Of a stretch of DNA of 64,000 nt, positions 1 to 12,500 are shown in pieces. The notes below the pieces were generated by a model. It saw only the letters and a program-made list of their open reading frames with translations, had not been told where the DNA came from and did not search any database. The translations under genes and the position numbers were made by a program. Origin of the DNA: Bolinopsis microptera (lineage: Eukaryota; Ctenophora; Tentaculata; Lobata; Bolinopsidae); the NCBI RefSeq assembly GCF_026151205.1, contig NC_087080.1:11517837-11581836 (forward strand), written 5' to 3'. Positions within the stretch are counted from its first letter, which is position 1, and every line of letters begins with the position of its first letter.

Positions 1-523
1 CGAAATGTTGATATGTCGACTGTGCAGCCTCGCTGCAAGAATACGTTCTGATATCGGACTGTATGAAATCAATGAATTTTTAGTCTTCTTCGAGAGGACT
101 AAACCTACCCCTTGTCGTCTGTATCCATCACTTCTTCCTGAGTTAATAAAGAGGGACCCATCATCCAAGGTAACCTCACCAGTGCCGGGTCTGTGCGTCT
201 CTGTCAGCCCCAAGACATCCATTTTATATGCTGACATATTCTGTGACAATTCATACAGCTTTGAGGAACTGCTCTCCAATGATAAAACATTCCACGTTCC
301 CACATTAATGCTGTGTTTGATAAAGTTGCATGGGAGTGCTCACTGCTCTCCCCTTCTCCGGGTCCACATGAGTGATATGCTGTGAACTAATAACACTGTT
401 GAAATAAGGCGACTTCTTTGTTCTCATCTGCACACTCGGGTCCTTGCGGCTTTGCCCAGAGCACTTCATCCTGGCTACACCCTTCCTTGAACTCCGAGAG
501 TCACTCCACTTTTGGTTATTCAT
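1..523 (-). mobile_element. LINE retrotransposon relic, endonuclease N-terminus
   Basis: On the minus strand, about 340 down to 1 reads as the start of an apurinic-type endonuclease (EEP fold) of a non-LTR retrotransposon. It has the GTWNV opening motif, then LGLTETHRPG (the catalytic Glu block), an SGR..GYRRQGVGLVLS stretch and SERILAARL, all typical of LINE endonucleases. Another minus frame (523 to 305) is open just upstream and probably is the preceding part of the same protein, separated by a frameshift. The element runs off the left edge of the window. It looks inactive because of the frame break. What is seen is the motif order; the family (CR1/Jockey/RTE-like) is not resolved. Confidence 0.72.
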
Positions 524-1586
524 TGATGTTTCAGTAGCTATTTTAAGGTTGAAGGGTAGCTGGCCCCTCGAACCTGGTAGTTTTTTATCGACCTTTACTG
601 GTCTAGATCCATAGTTTTTTGTTGCACCTCATCTGTTTAAACTGGAATCACCCAGAACAGATTACTGTACTTAATAGTGGCACCTCGTAAAGGGTGTACT
701 ATGGTCATTGAAATAGGAGAGGTTATAAGTTACACGATCACTATTTCCTGAGATTATAAAAATCTCTTGCCACCAATTATGATTGACATTCTCTAAAAAT
801 TTGAAGCAAAAATATTATTCAGAACGTAAGTTATGGCGCTTTTCCATTCTAAAATAAAATAATTATCTAGATCTCAGCGAGCTGTAACAATTTTAAGAGA
901 TAAGGATGGGTAGTCTTTTATGGGCCACCCTGTATAAACTATGAAGGTTGTTTTGCATTTCGCCGTTCATTTTTGTTTATCAGTAATAAAATTGTTGATG
1001 ATTGGTCATGGTCCTCATTCTCCCATGTCACTTAACAGTTAACACTGCTCTGATCTTTAGTTCAATTGTTATTTATTGAACATAGGTCGGTTTATTATTG
1101 TTTTGAATATTCCGCCTTTACTTTCAGTGCATGAAATTTAAACTTCATCGCACTTATAGTAACTTGCTATTCCTTCACAAAGATCAACGGAAACATTGAA
1201 ATATTAAACATATTATAAACGGTCGTAACATATACTTCCCTGCTATTCTTGAATTCTGAGGAATACACGTGATCACTTTGCATAACTTTCATTGGCTAAG
1301 CCGAAATTTATAAACCACATAAATAGTTAATTATTAAAATCACGGGGTTTTAAGTCTGGTGACTTGAAACTTCAAAGCGAAATTATGGTAATGTATAGTG
1401 GCTATATTTAAATTACAATTCTAATATCATAATATTGAAATATTCTTGTAGGGATAATAGTCTAATCAACTAAACGGTGTCTGGTGTTAGAAAGCGAGTT
1501 CTCTGCGTGAATTATTCTGCGTTGCCGTACTCGGATATCCAGAGGATAAGTAATTATTAAATTAAAAAGTAACTAAATCTACCAAG
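524..1586. other. Intergenic, no gene recognised
   Basis: AT-rich sequence without an open frame that I can support. I looked here for counterparts of the first four exons of the downstream prenylcysteine oxidase gene and did not find them. Confidence 0.5.
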
Positions 1587-2909
1587 GTGGCGTTTAAATC
1601 TACAGCTGAACTGCTGAAATCTACCTCTCCTGATTTTCTGAAGAATGCAGGGACCACTATGAGAGAGACTCTTAAAACTATGAAGGTGTCAGATCTCATC
1701 CAAAATGAGGTATTTCATCTTAACTTCTTTTTTGACAATGCACCAAGTTGCTAGGCATGAAAAAAAATGACGGACGTGAAATTCCTATTTTAATTACTTA
1801 GGATTGTGATGTTCAAGTTTCAACTTTTTAAATTATGGTGTTGGTCGAATATTGCTGTAGCACTAGCAGGTAGCTTTAATTTTTTAATCAATACAATTCT
1901 GAAACACATGCCTACAGTTAGTCTCAGCAATACTGCACACGAACTACAACCAAGGCCTAGAAGTGAACGGGTTTGTTGGGTTCATGACTGTAGCTGGAGG
2001 CTTGGTGGGATCTCTATGGAGAGTTGATGGAGGTAATCTCAATTAATATTAATTGATTTAACGTATATTTTAATATTTATAGGGATAGTTTTGACAGTTA
2101 ACCGAGTCATAAATTAGGTTGAAATAATGTAGTGAAGGCTTTCTAGGCCATATTCTTAAAATAGAAAATTCTAAACTTAATAAAGAACATTATTATCAGG
2201 TAACTTTCTCCTGCCACAACATGTATTAGAGGAGAGTGGCGCGGAGTTAGTTAAAAGCAAAGTTAGGAGTATCATACCATCTGATGACAAAGAGGGTTAT
2301 AATGTGACCTATAGTTCATCTGGTGACACGGAAGAGTTGGAGACAGAAGAATTTGACGCAGTGGTTCTTGCAACTCCGCTTCATAATGCTGATATAGAGC
2401 TGCCTGATGGAGTGGATGTTGCTGGAAACACTAAACCCTTCCAGAGAACACTTGCAACCTTTGTTAATGGAGTTCTAGCTCCTGTTGTTCCTGGGGAGAA
2501 AAATCCTGCAGATATTGTCACTGTCACAAGCGAAGACAAGCTTCATTTCACTTCAATCAGCTTCTTAGGATCTGCTGACAAGGACTCCAACTACAAAGTG
2601 CTTTCCAAAGAACCTCTGACAGATGACCAGATGAAGAAGCTGTTCTCCAAAGTGAACGAAGTTAAGGTTGTTGACTTGAAGGCGTATCCTAAATACTCAG
2701 TTCCTGATACCCTCCCTGACTTCGAGTTAGCTCCGGGGCTTTACTACGTTAACGCGATTGAGTCAGCTGCTTCAGCGTTGGAAATGCTCTGCATTGGCAG
2801 CAAGAATGTGGCATTGCTGGTCTACCAGAATTTAGAGAATGTCGAGAATGTAGATTCTGATACTGTGTGCCAGCACAAGGATCTGCGTAAGGCTAAAAAG
2901 GAGCTATGA
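1587..2909 (+). CDS. Prenylcysteine oxidase-like, 3' exons only (copy 1)
   Basis: Three exons, 1587-1709, 1918-2032 and 2200-2909 (stop TGA), join in frame with correct AG/GT borders and match the last three exons of the complete copy at 3572-6170, with identical first- and second-exon lengths (123 and 115 bp). The family oxidatively cleaves the thioether of prenylated cysteines in lysosomes, using FAD and releasing H2O2. The piece here contains the conserved blocks NGFVGF..AGGLVGSLW, FDAVVLATPLHNADIELP and FELAPGLYYVNAIESAASALE. There is no stop or frameshift. The exons for the FAD-binding N-terminus are not visible upstream within the window; either they lie beyond the left edge across the LINE relic, or this is a 5'-truncated duplicate. 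Confidence 0.75.
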
Positions 2910-3571
2910 TGTGACTTTCACTCACCTCTTGAAGTATTTTATTTTCCAGTAGTTTTAGTTTATTTAACTTCGGTACTTGTAGCTGGTTTCTCTTGTAGTT
3001 GTATACATGCGTTGTGCATTGTTATTGTGGTTTGTTTTTATAATCAGTAATTCAGAAGGTCATTTTTAATCACTTGGTATTTCTATCATGTATATTAATC
3101 AAACATTTTTAGATTGTACAATTTACATAAAACATATATATTGGAGGGATTTATCCTCATTTTTTACTGTTGACACATTAATGTTTGTTTAGTTAAAAAT
3201 TTGTATTATTGGGTTTCACAGTATGTAACATTGTATATATTAAAGAATATGATTTATAAGGTAATTTATTATTCAAATTTAGGATTATTCTCAGGAACCG
3301 CGACATTTCATTGCTTGATAAAAATTAGTTTTTCAGATAAGAATATTATATACGATTGTAAGATTAAGTTTGCATCCTACTACCAAAGTCTCTACAATCT
3401 ATACATTATAATATGTAGTCATTTACTTGCTGTGAAAACGAGTGTGGGCCTAATCACGATCCTATTGGTACACCATATCATTATTTAGTATGGAGCACGT
3501 GCGATACTATTTGTAATAACTGCTCTTTCTTGATTTATGATATTATCTAATAATACTCTTTTGTTAGCATC
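2910..3571. other. Intergenic spacer between tandem oxidase copies
   Basis: AT-rich 3' flank of copy 1 and promoter region of copy 2. Open frames here are low-complexity AT-rich and have no recognisable protein content. Confidence 0.5.
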
Positions 3572-6170
3572 ATGTCACAATTCCAGAATATACTGTTCGT
3601 TGTTCTTGTTGTCAGTGTCAGTGTAGTGTCATCACACAAGATAGCAATAGTGGGTGGTGGAATTGGTGGCACCAGCAACGCCTTCTTTATCAGACAACTT
3701 CTCGGAGATGAAGCTGAGATTAAGGTTAGTTTCCGAGGACAGTTTCTTAGGTCGGGACGAGAGAAATTTCTCCAACTTCTTCGATTATAATCTTTGTCAG
3801 GCCGAGTATTTTATATCAAAAGCGAGGAATTTCCTCTCTTAAAGCTGTCGGCTGTTACTGCCTTACTTGTTAAGAATTTATGTACTAATTGAAAACGCGA
3901 CAGATATTTGAAAGAGAAGAAGTGGGAGGGAGATTACGGGAAATGAAGATTTCAGGAAAATCTTACGACAGTGGTGGTTCCATTATTCATTCTGAAAACT
4001 TCTACGCTAAAGCTCTCACTGAAAAAGTTGGTAAGAGGTCTTATTGCTGCGAAACAAGTCCACTTAATACACAATTATAATTTATACGCATCATTATTTA
4101 TTAATCATATTACGCGCACGGAATTACTAAATTTAGTCTCAAGAAAAAATGTGTTATCTTACCAATCTTAGCATCGCTCCTTTTATATATACAATATACA
4201 TGTATAATATATTTTTTGTATCTTTCGAAAAGTGTGTATACCTACAAGTTTTGGAAAGATAACAAATAAAAATCACAGGACTCAAAGTGGATAATTTAGA
4301 CGATGACTCAGACTCTGGTGGGGCCGGTTTTTATGACGGAACAGAGTTTGTTTTGAAACTAACTGGCTCCTATTTGGACACATTCAAGTAATTCTCACTG
4401 TTTAGCCATGTCTTTTTTTTTCTAGTTGGCCAACTTATGAATAGATTTTTAGAAAACGATAAATTTTTCCAAAAATAGATTATAATAAATAAATTAAAAA
4501 TTTATATTCGAACTTTTAACATTGAAATATGACTTTATTGTATCGCCATTATCTCTATTAATATATCAGAATCCTGTGGAGATACGGTTTTGGTATAAGA
4601 GGTCTTGTAAAAGAAGGAGAGAAAATGTTGAAAAGCCTCAGACGAATCTACTGTCTACAAAATAAACAAGTGAGCTGTTTGAGGTTCTTCCTCACTCAAA
4701 TTGGATATTTGGGATTCTCTCATGGCGAATTTTGTTCACTACTTTTACTATTTCATTTCGCTTATCAGGCACTGAGTCGCCCGTTATTTGATGGGTCTTT
4801 ATGAGTGCCATCATCATGTAATTATTTATGATCGGTTTTATAGCAACTTTTTCAAAGATACTATCAATGTTTATTTAATTTAGGTGGCATTCAAATCTAC
4901 CACTGACCTTCTCAACTCCACGTGTCCTGATTTTCTGAAGAAAGTGGGATCCACCATGAGGGATAGTCTTACGAGTCTTGGTGTGTCGGATCTCATACAA
5001 AATGAGGTATTTTATCTGGATTCTCGGTCGAAAATTAGTCTTCTTGAGTTATTCCTGAAAACAACTGTTGGACCATTATTAATATTTTATCGCGAGTTTT
5101 ATTCCAAGATTTGGACAACATTTTAAATTGCCATTAATTACAGATAGTAGTGGCAACTCTTCACTCTAATTACAACCAAGACCTGAATGTGAACGGGTTT
5201 GTCGGGTTCGTGTCCCTAGCCGGAGGGTTGGTAGGATCTCTGTGGAAAGTTGCTGGAGGTAATCACAGTAGATGATTCATCATTATAATTATTATATACA
5301 CACTAATTACTATGTGACATCGATTAGACGAGTTTTAGTAATTAATATCACATTACACTTCAATTAGATGTTTAATTTTTATGCCAGGTAATGCAAAGAC
5401 AAGTTTATAAATGTAAAGAGCATTCCAGGAATATTTAGTATTTATTAATTGATTTGTTATCAGGTAACTTCCTTCTACCACCACGACTAGTTAAGGAGAG
5501 TGGCGCGGAGTTAGTCAAAAGCAAGGTCAAAAGTATACTACCATCTGATGACAAAAAGGGTTACACTCTGACATACGCGTCTGGTGACACGGAAGAGTTT
5601 GAGACAGAAGAATTTGACGCGGTGGTTCTTGCAACTCCGCTTCATAATGCCGATATAGAGCTACCTGATGGAGTGGATGTTTCTGGAAACACTAAACCTT
5701 TCCAGAGAACACTTGCTACCTTTGTCAATGGAGTTCTAGCTCCTATCGTGCCTGGGGTGAAAAATCCGGGAGATGTTTTAACCGTGACAAGCAAAGACAA
5801 GCTTATTTTTTCTTCTATTGGGTCCAAAGGATCTGTTGATATGGATTTCAACTACAAAGTGTTCTCCAAGTTACCCCTGACAGAAGATCAGATAAACAAA
5901 CTCTTCTCAAAAGTTAACGAAATCAAGGTTGTTGACTGGATGGCGTATCCAAAATACTCAGTTCCTAACAGTCTCCCTGACTTCGAGTTAGCTCCGGGAC
6001 TCTACTATATCAATGCAATAGAGTCAGCTGCTTCCGCGATTGAGATGTCTTGTATAGGGAGTAAGAATGTTGCACTGCTGCTTTATCAGTATTTAGAGAA
6101 TGTGAGGAATGTGGATTCAGGTGCTGTTTGTCAGACTGAGGAGATGGAACAGTTTAAAGAGGAGCTTTGA
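3572..6170 (+). CDS. Prenylcysteine oxidase (complete, copy 2)
   Basis: Seven exons assemble into a 477-aa protein: 3572-3724, 3904-4030, 4279-4387, 4570-4669, 4884-5006, 5144-5258 and 5464-6170, all with AG/GT borders and compatible phases. Residues 1-22 form a signal peptide, followed at once by KIAIVGGGIGG, the dinucleotide-binding loop for FAD, and later IFEREEVGGRL and YDSGGSIIH. This matches PCYOX1/PCYOX1L (about 500 aa in vertebrates), an FAD enzyme of lysosomes or lipoproteins that splits farnesyl- and geranylgeranyl-cysteine into cysteine, a prenyl aldehyde and H2O2. It lies head-to-tail with a second copy upstream, so a local duplication is clear. The ATG chosen is the only one that gives a leader directly before the FAD loop. 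Confidence 0.9.
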
Positions 6171-6514
6171 ATTTATTTTCGGTTTTAAGAAGATTTTTTC
6201 TAATAAGTTTTGCGCCATTTTTTAGATTACTTGTCTTATTGATTTGCTTATGTTTGTTTTTTTGATTAGTTATAATTTTGTCATGGTTTTTATAAGATTT
6301 TTTGAATATGTTTGAAGTAATAATAATAATTTTTAAACTCGTTTCTAGCAAGTGCTAACACTTTATTCATTGTGCTAATTTATGCTCGGATTTGAAATGT
6401 TTTAAGATAGCAACCTGTTGAATTTTAAATTCTTAATTAGTGTCTTCAAATTTAAATCCTAGTTTGAGCCGATTTGACAGTTTAATATCCACTGCAGCAA
6501 TGAGTTAAGGCAGG

Positions 6515-9500
6515 ATGAAGAAGAGTTCAGAGCCTCCAAGTATTCCTGATTTCACTGGTAGATGGGTGTTAGACCGGACCGAACTGTTGGAAGAGTACAT
6601 GAAACAGAGCTTAGGTGAGACAAACTAACAAACTAACAAACTAACAAACTAACAAACTAACAAACTAACAAACTAACAAACTAACAAACTAACAAACTAA
6701 CAAACTAACAAACTAACAAACTAACAAACTAACAAACTAACAAACTAAAAATCAGTTGTTAAAATTATTATAAAAAATTAAATTTATTTAACAAGACATT
6801 TATTAAAAATAATGTAATTAATAACTGAATACAGGCAAATCAACGAACTGATCATAACTTAATATAACATACTAGTTAGCACATTTTCTCCGTTACAGGG
6901 ACAGATCACGTGAAACACAAGTTTCCTAAAGATATGACTGTTGTTAATGAGATTACTCAAATTGGAAACAACTTCCGACTCAAGGTAAAGTACCAACTAG
7001 TACTACTCCATTCCCACATTTCTTGCCTTACTTTTCAGTTTAGTTTTAACTTGTTTTTACCATTTGGTTTCATGTACATTTCACACCTCTTCCACCATCT
7101 GTAATTCCTTCACCGATAACGTTATTTATAGAAACATTGAAACAAGTAATATAAAATTAACGGTATAATTATTTAAACTGTAATACAACTTATATATTAT
7201 ATAATTTATAAGTTTATCAAATTTCAAAGTTAAAATATAATGAACAGTCAAAAACTTTTGCTGAGTACAGTTAATGTCATTCCACAATCATTCATGATCA
7301 ATATCTTTTGATTAGGTAAAGATCATCTGGTAGATCGTTATCTTTTTTAACATCAGAAAATAATTTTCATGATAAACCATATAATACATATTATTGGGAT
7401 ACAACGTGATACATTATGATGTTATGACAGTTCTGAAGTAACTTATCTAACTGAAAAGCTCTAATAATAAATTCAATAGCAATAATTGATTTAAAGTAAT
7501 ATCGTGCATACAGAAATAAATATAATAAAGTATAATTCATATGATCCCAGGTGCTGTCACCCGCCGTCCGCGTCAAGGGTGTAGAAGGGGGGGGGGGGGG
7601 GTGACATCCCCTCGGCCCTCTCCCATAAAATCTGGGCAAGGGGCCAAAAAGGGCCAACTTTTTAATTAAGGTTTAAAAAATGTTCAAAGTTTTCTTGGAA
7701 ACTACTTTTGTTACCCTGATCATTATGAGCCGAAAATATTTTTTTCTGTTTTCGAAGTTCGCACCTACCGTTCCCCTCGATATCCCTCGGTACATACGAT
7801 TTTGGACTCGAGTGTTCCCCTTTGTAATGCGATCTCGGAAGGCAGGCCTCCCCTTCGCAATACGAGCTTGGAAGCGGGAGCTCTGCCTTCAGAGGTACGT
7901 ATCGAGAATGACTCGGACCGAATTTATCTGAGTCAAAATTTTTCAAAATTTTTCTGGAAACTACTATACTTTTGTTCATGTTTCATGCTACCCTGATCAT
8001 TCTGAGCCGAAAATATTTGTTCGGTTTTCTGAAGTCTGTACCTACATTCGGAAGGTTGTGGATGTGATTGGTTTCATATACTAATTATAGAAAACGTGAT
8101 ATTTGGCCCACAGATTTGAAGGAAAATACGCGAATTTGGTCCTCAGATTTAAAGGAAAATGCAGAATTTGATATTTGAAGTAATAATAATAATTTTAAAA
8201 GTCGTTTCTAGCAAGTGCTAACACTTTTATTCATTGTGCTAATTTATGATTTTTTTAAATAGCAGTATTCTTCTCATTCGCCACATTTCATTGCTGTTTT
8301 CCGTAATACTATATTCCTAGACATATTACATATATTCAAGTAAGAACAATGCTCGGATTTGAAAATTTTTTAAAATTTTTTATCTCAACACTTATTTTAC
8401 TTCGGACATTCCAACAGCCACATTGTTACACAAGTGTGTAACCAGCCAATTACAGGAAGCCGAAGGATTCAATTATACATAGCAACCTGTTTAGTTTTAA
8501 ATTTTATTAATTAATGTCTTCAAATTTAAATCCTAGATTGAGCCGATATGAAGAAGAGTCCAGAGCCTCCAAGTATTCCTGATATCTCCGACAGATGGGT
8601 GTTAGACAGGACCGAATTTATATAATAATACAGTTCTGTCCACGCGCCGTTTTGTCACCCGCCGTAATATCACCCGCCGTGATGTCACCTGCCGTAATAT
8701 TACCCGCCGTAATGTCTTCCGCTGTGGTGTCCGGTTCTAACGTTAGCGCCTTTAATTTTAAATCATTGGTTGATACTCTTTCTTTAGCATCAGATTTCTC
8801 CAGGTTAGTAGATCCTATAATGTAAAAGCTTGCAAAAATAACATGATCCCAACCGTATCTTATCGGGAGTGGAGTTTGATAGAGCCCAACCTCGTCAATC
8901 CTACAAACATCTTTGTGGTGTTTAAGTTCGTCTAGAAGTTTATCCGTAAATACACACTTGCCTCGCTTGTATCCACATACGATTACTGAGCAAAACAATC
9001 TTGCCCTCGAAATTGCCTGGTACAGTAGCGCAATGGTGTAACCGGATGGTTTGCCAATCTCCATATCTGACGTGGAGATGAAAGCAGGCCATTCTGCAGA
9101 CATAAAGTCCACCGGCGTTCCAATTGTTATTTTGTCTTCTTCGTTACTCCATTTCTTCAATACTGTGTCGATAACATCTAATGCGTCCTTATTTTCATTT
9201 GAATCGACTTGTATTGCTATATCCTTGTTTTCAAGACCATCTCCAGATCCTTTTAGCTTATTTAGTTCCTTGTTCAGAATCTCAGACAAAAATTTGTTTT
9301 TACTACGGTCAGTTAAGTATATAGTTGGCTTTGTTCCACGTATATAGTGGCCCGATTTTTGTTGAGGAAGGTTAACTGATTCTGTCCCTGCATAAAATTC
9401 CGTGGTGATTAAATTTTCTCTGATTACTGATAATGAGGTAGATATTTCATACGCATTCCGTAGATTTACCATTAAACGTTTGGTCACAAAGTGCCTCTTT

Positions 9501-12500
9501 GTACTCTTGATATCGTCTCTCAGCTGGGCGTCATTGGCATTAAGAATGGGAAGCTTAAAACCGTAGACCTGAGCGTCATCGTTAAAAATCCATATTGATG
9601 TATCTGAACGATATCTCACAATTGGAAGCAGGCCTTGTTTAATGATAGTATTATGGACGTTGCTGTGAATATGAGTGTCTTGACGCATAGCGTCGTTAAG
9701 GAACTGAAAGTCGTCTATGAAAATGTAATCGAATTCAATTAATAAACGGTCCATATTTTTAGCTAATGAGGGTTCAGCAATTGTCAGCAATATGATAGTA
9801 TTGATAGATTTCAATCGGCGAAGAGATGTGAGCGTATTATTCAATTCATCGTTTTCCCATTCTATACCATTAAATGACATATGTGCACACGAAATGTCAT
9901 TTTCAAGGTTGCTGAGAATCTTCATGTGACTTTTCATTATTTCACACCTATCTTCTAAAATTATCAAAAGAATTCTTCTTTCTGGTAAAGATTGAGTGAT
10001 ACGGACAATTTTTCCCAGCATTACGACCGTTTTGCCAGACCCAGCTGGTCCTTCAACCCACTGAAATGTTTCAGTGCTTTCGAAAACACCAAGTTGGTCA
10101 GTTGTCAAACAGCTCACATTAAGATAGTTTTTAAAGACATGTGGGGCTTCAACCATTGAAGAATTTTCAGGATAATTCCTATTTTTCATCTTATCTCTTC
10201 CCAAAGAAGCTTCATCCAGGGCTTTTCGTGTGACCAGCGACCTTTTGAGTTTATCATTTACGTCATGGATGCTTCTAGGTAAACTACATTTGAGGATATC
10301 CCATTTATTATTCTGTTTGATGGTCCACAAACCGAGAAGACAGCTATTCATCTGATCTCTAACACCTGTGTTCAACTGCGGCGAAAATAGTTCAAATTGT
10401 TGGACTATCCAGTCCAAGTTATCGAGATCGTCTCTATACAACACAGTTTCATCTGATAGGTACTGTTCACCAAGTTCTGCACTAGAAAGATTGCTAAAGA
10501 CAGTGAACTCATAAACCTTCACTGAGTTGTCGATGGATTGAATTAGATTTCTCATCCTCTTCCTCTGTCGAAAAGCATCATCATAACAACTTTTAACTTT
10601 CTTTCCATGTTCTTCCTCATTATCAGTGTAAGATAATCCTTTGACCTCAAAGACAGCAACGAAGTTATCTCCGCTGATAACAAAATCGCACTCTCCTTCA
10701 GTTTGGTTCTTTTTTTTATGACACGGATGATCTTTAGGTCCTTTTTTACACTTTTTCTGGTTGCAAAGATGCTCTGGTAAGAAAGCAGAGTACTGATCAT
10801 GTGTAAAATCTAACTGGTGAAGAACAATAACATTCCATTTTGACTCTATCTCCTCAAAACGTCTAAATAAAATGACTTCAGCTTCATATCCATCTTGAAG
10901 CCGTTTTTCAGAGGCAGTCATTCCCTCCAGCACATAATCCTCTGAGAGTTTGTCGATAAATTTCGAATCCGGTATCGGTGGTATCATAACCGGTCCTACA
11001 ACATCACCATTCCCCTTACGATACCTGTCCAGGACTTCTTTACCAACCTTTTCCTCCAGTATCTTGCGAAGTGATGCCTGAATAAAGGTCATGCTGTTAA
11101 AAGTTTGCGTTAAAATTTAAACAGTGAGTTTCAGTCAGATATCATAGCCAAGCGTATAAAAAAAACAGTGAGACAGAATTGAGACAGAATTGGAACAAAT
11201 TTGGAACACCTTTTGGGGCAGTAATTATGCCTGGACTGACTTTAAATTGATCTGGCAGTGGAGGGGCATGTTTACTGACATATTCATGCCCCCCCCCCCC
11301 CCCTAACATACTCAGAAGTGCCAAATGATCCCCTGTTTCATGAAATAAACGAAATGAACAAAAATGAACTTTACCCTAAAATCACCTGAACTGAGCTGAA
11401 ACCGATCAGAATCGATTGGTATCGATACCAGAAGTGTCATTGAAAATTTTGGTGGCCCTAGCATGATCAGAAAAGACTTTGGGGGCAATGTTCCATTTTG
11501 GTTTCAGAGTAATTGAGATTCTGGAACAGAATTGAGACACATTTGGAGCAGGCTTTTGGGGCAGTAATTATGCCTGGGTTTCAACTCAGTTCAGGCGATT
11601 TTAGGGTAAAGTTCATTTTTGTTCATTTCGTTCATTTCATGAACCAGGGGATCATTTGGCACCTTTGAGTGGCTGAACATGTTAGTAAACATACCCCTCC
11701 ACCATAGCAGATCGATTTTTCTTGAAGAATCTCAGCTACCTATGAATCGTAATAAAAATAAACTTAGCAATAGTTCCCAAAGACTGTTTAAATTGATCAC
11801 AATTGATAAATTAGCATCGAAAATACCTGATTGTTGACAACTGTGATAGAGGGTGCAATGCCAAAATGCCTGGAAAAATGCGTATTGTAAGTGTATGTAA
11901 AACTTGCACTGGCACTACGCAACAGTACAAATTATAAAATCAATTTCGCTCAGGCCTCTCTCTCTCAAATTAATTGAACGCATTTCGGGGTTACTTTAAA
12001 AACACTCACCTAGTGTAAAGGGTATTCTTGTCTTCATGCGTAAATCTTATGTCCATATTAGGATTCACAGGCTTGAAGACCACTTCCCTCCTCAATCTCA
12101 ACGCAGAGAAATGGCCATTCTCAAATCTTACCTGAGTTTATTTATAAAATAAGTGTTTGATGTTTGTTGATCTGAATGTTGTTGAACTACTATATTATAA
12201 ACTTTATGCCGGTCCTTCCAAATAATAAATTCTTACCCATATCGGTAGGCTGAGAGGGGTAGTCACGATGTCGAACATTGGTATGTAAATGCCAGGCATA
12301 TACGTGGACTGCAAGGGTGCTCCAGTAGCATGGGACATCACCCACCTAGGAATGTTTGGGTTAAATTTGTAATTTAAAACACAAACAGGACAATTTAGTT
12401 CAACACATGGTAATTTATAGTGGATATAGTTGTTTTCTGTAAGGCCACATCTCAAACTTACTGTTGCCCCAGCACTATGATGGGTCTTCCTATCAAATGG

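Noticed and set aside
1806-2027. 73-codon frame covering an oxidase exon
   Set aside because: It is another frame over exon 1918-2032; the splice-consistent frame matches the paralogue.
8595-9347. Plus-strand frames opposite the helicase gene
   Set aside because: Antisense translations of the minisatellite and helicase domain.
8618-11092. Bacterial contamination as source of the helicase
   Set aside because: A decayed copy and both flanks are embedded in host sequence, including the FABP duplicate, so it is integrated.
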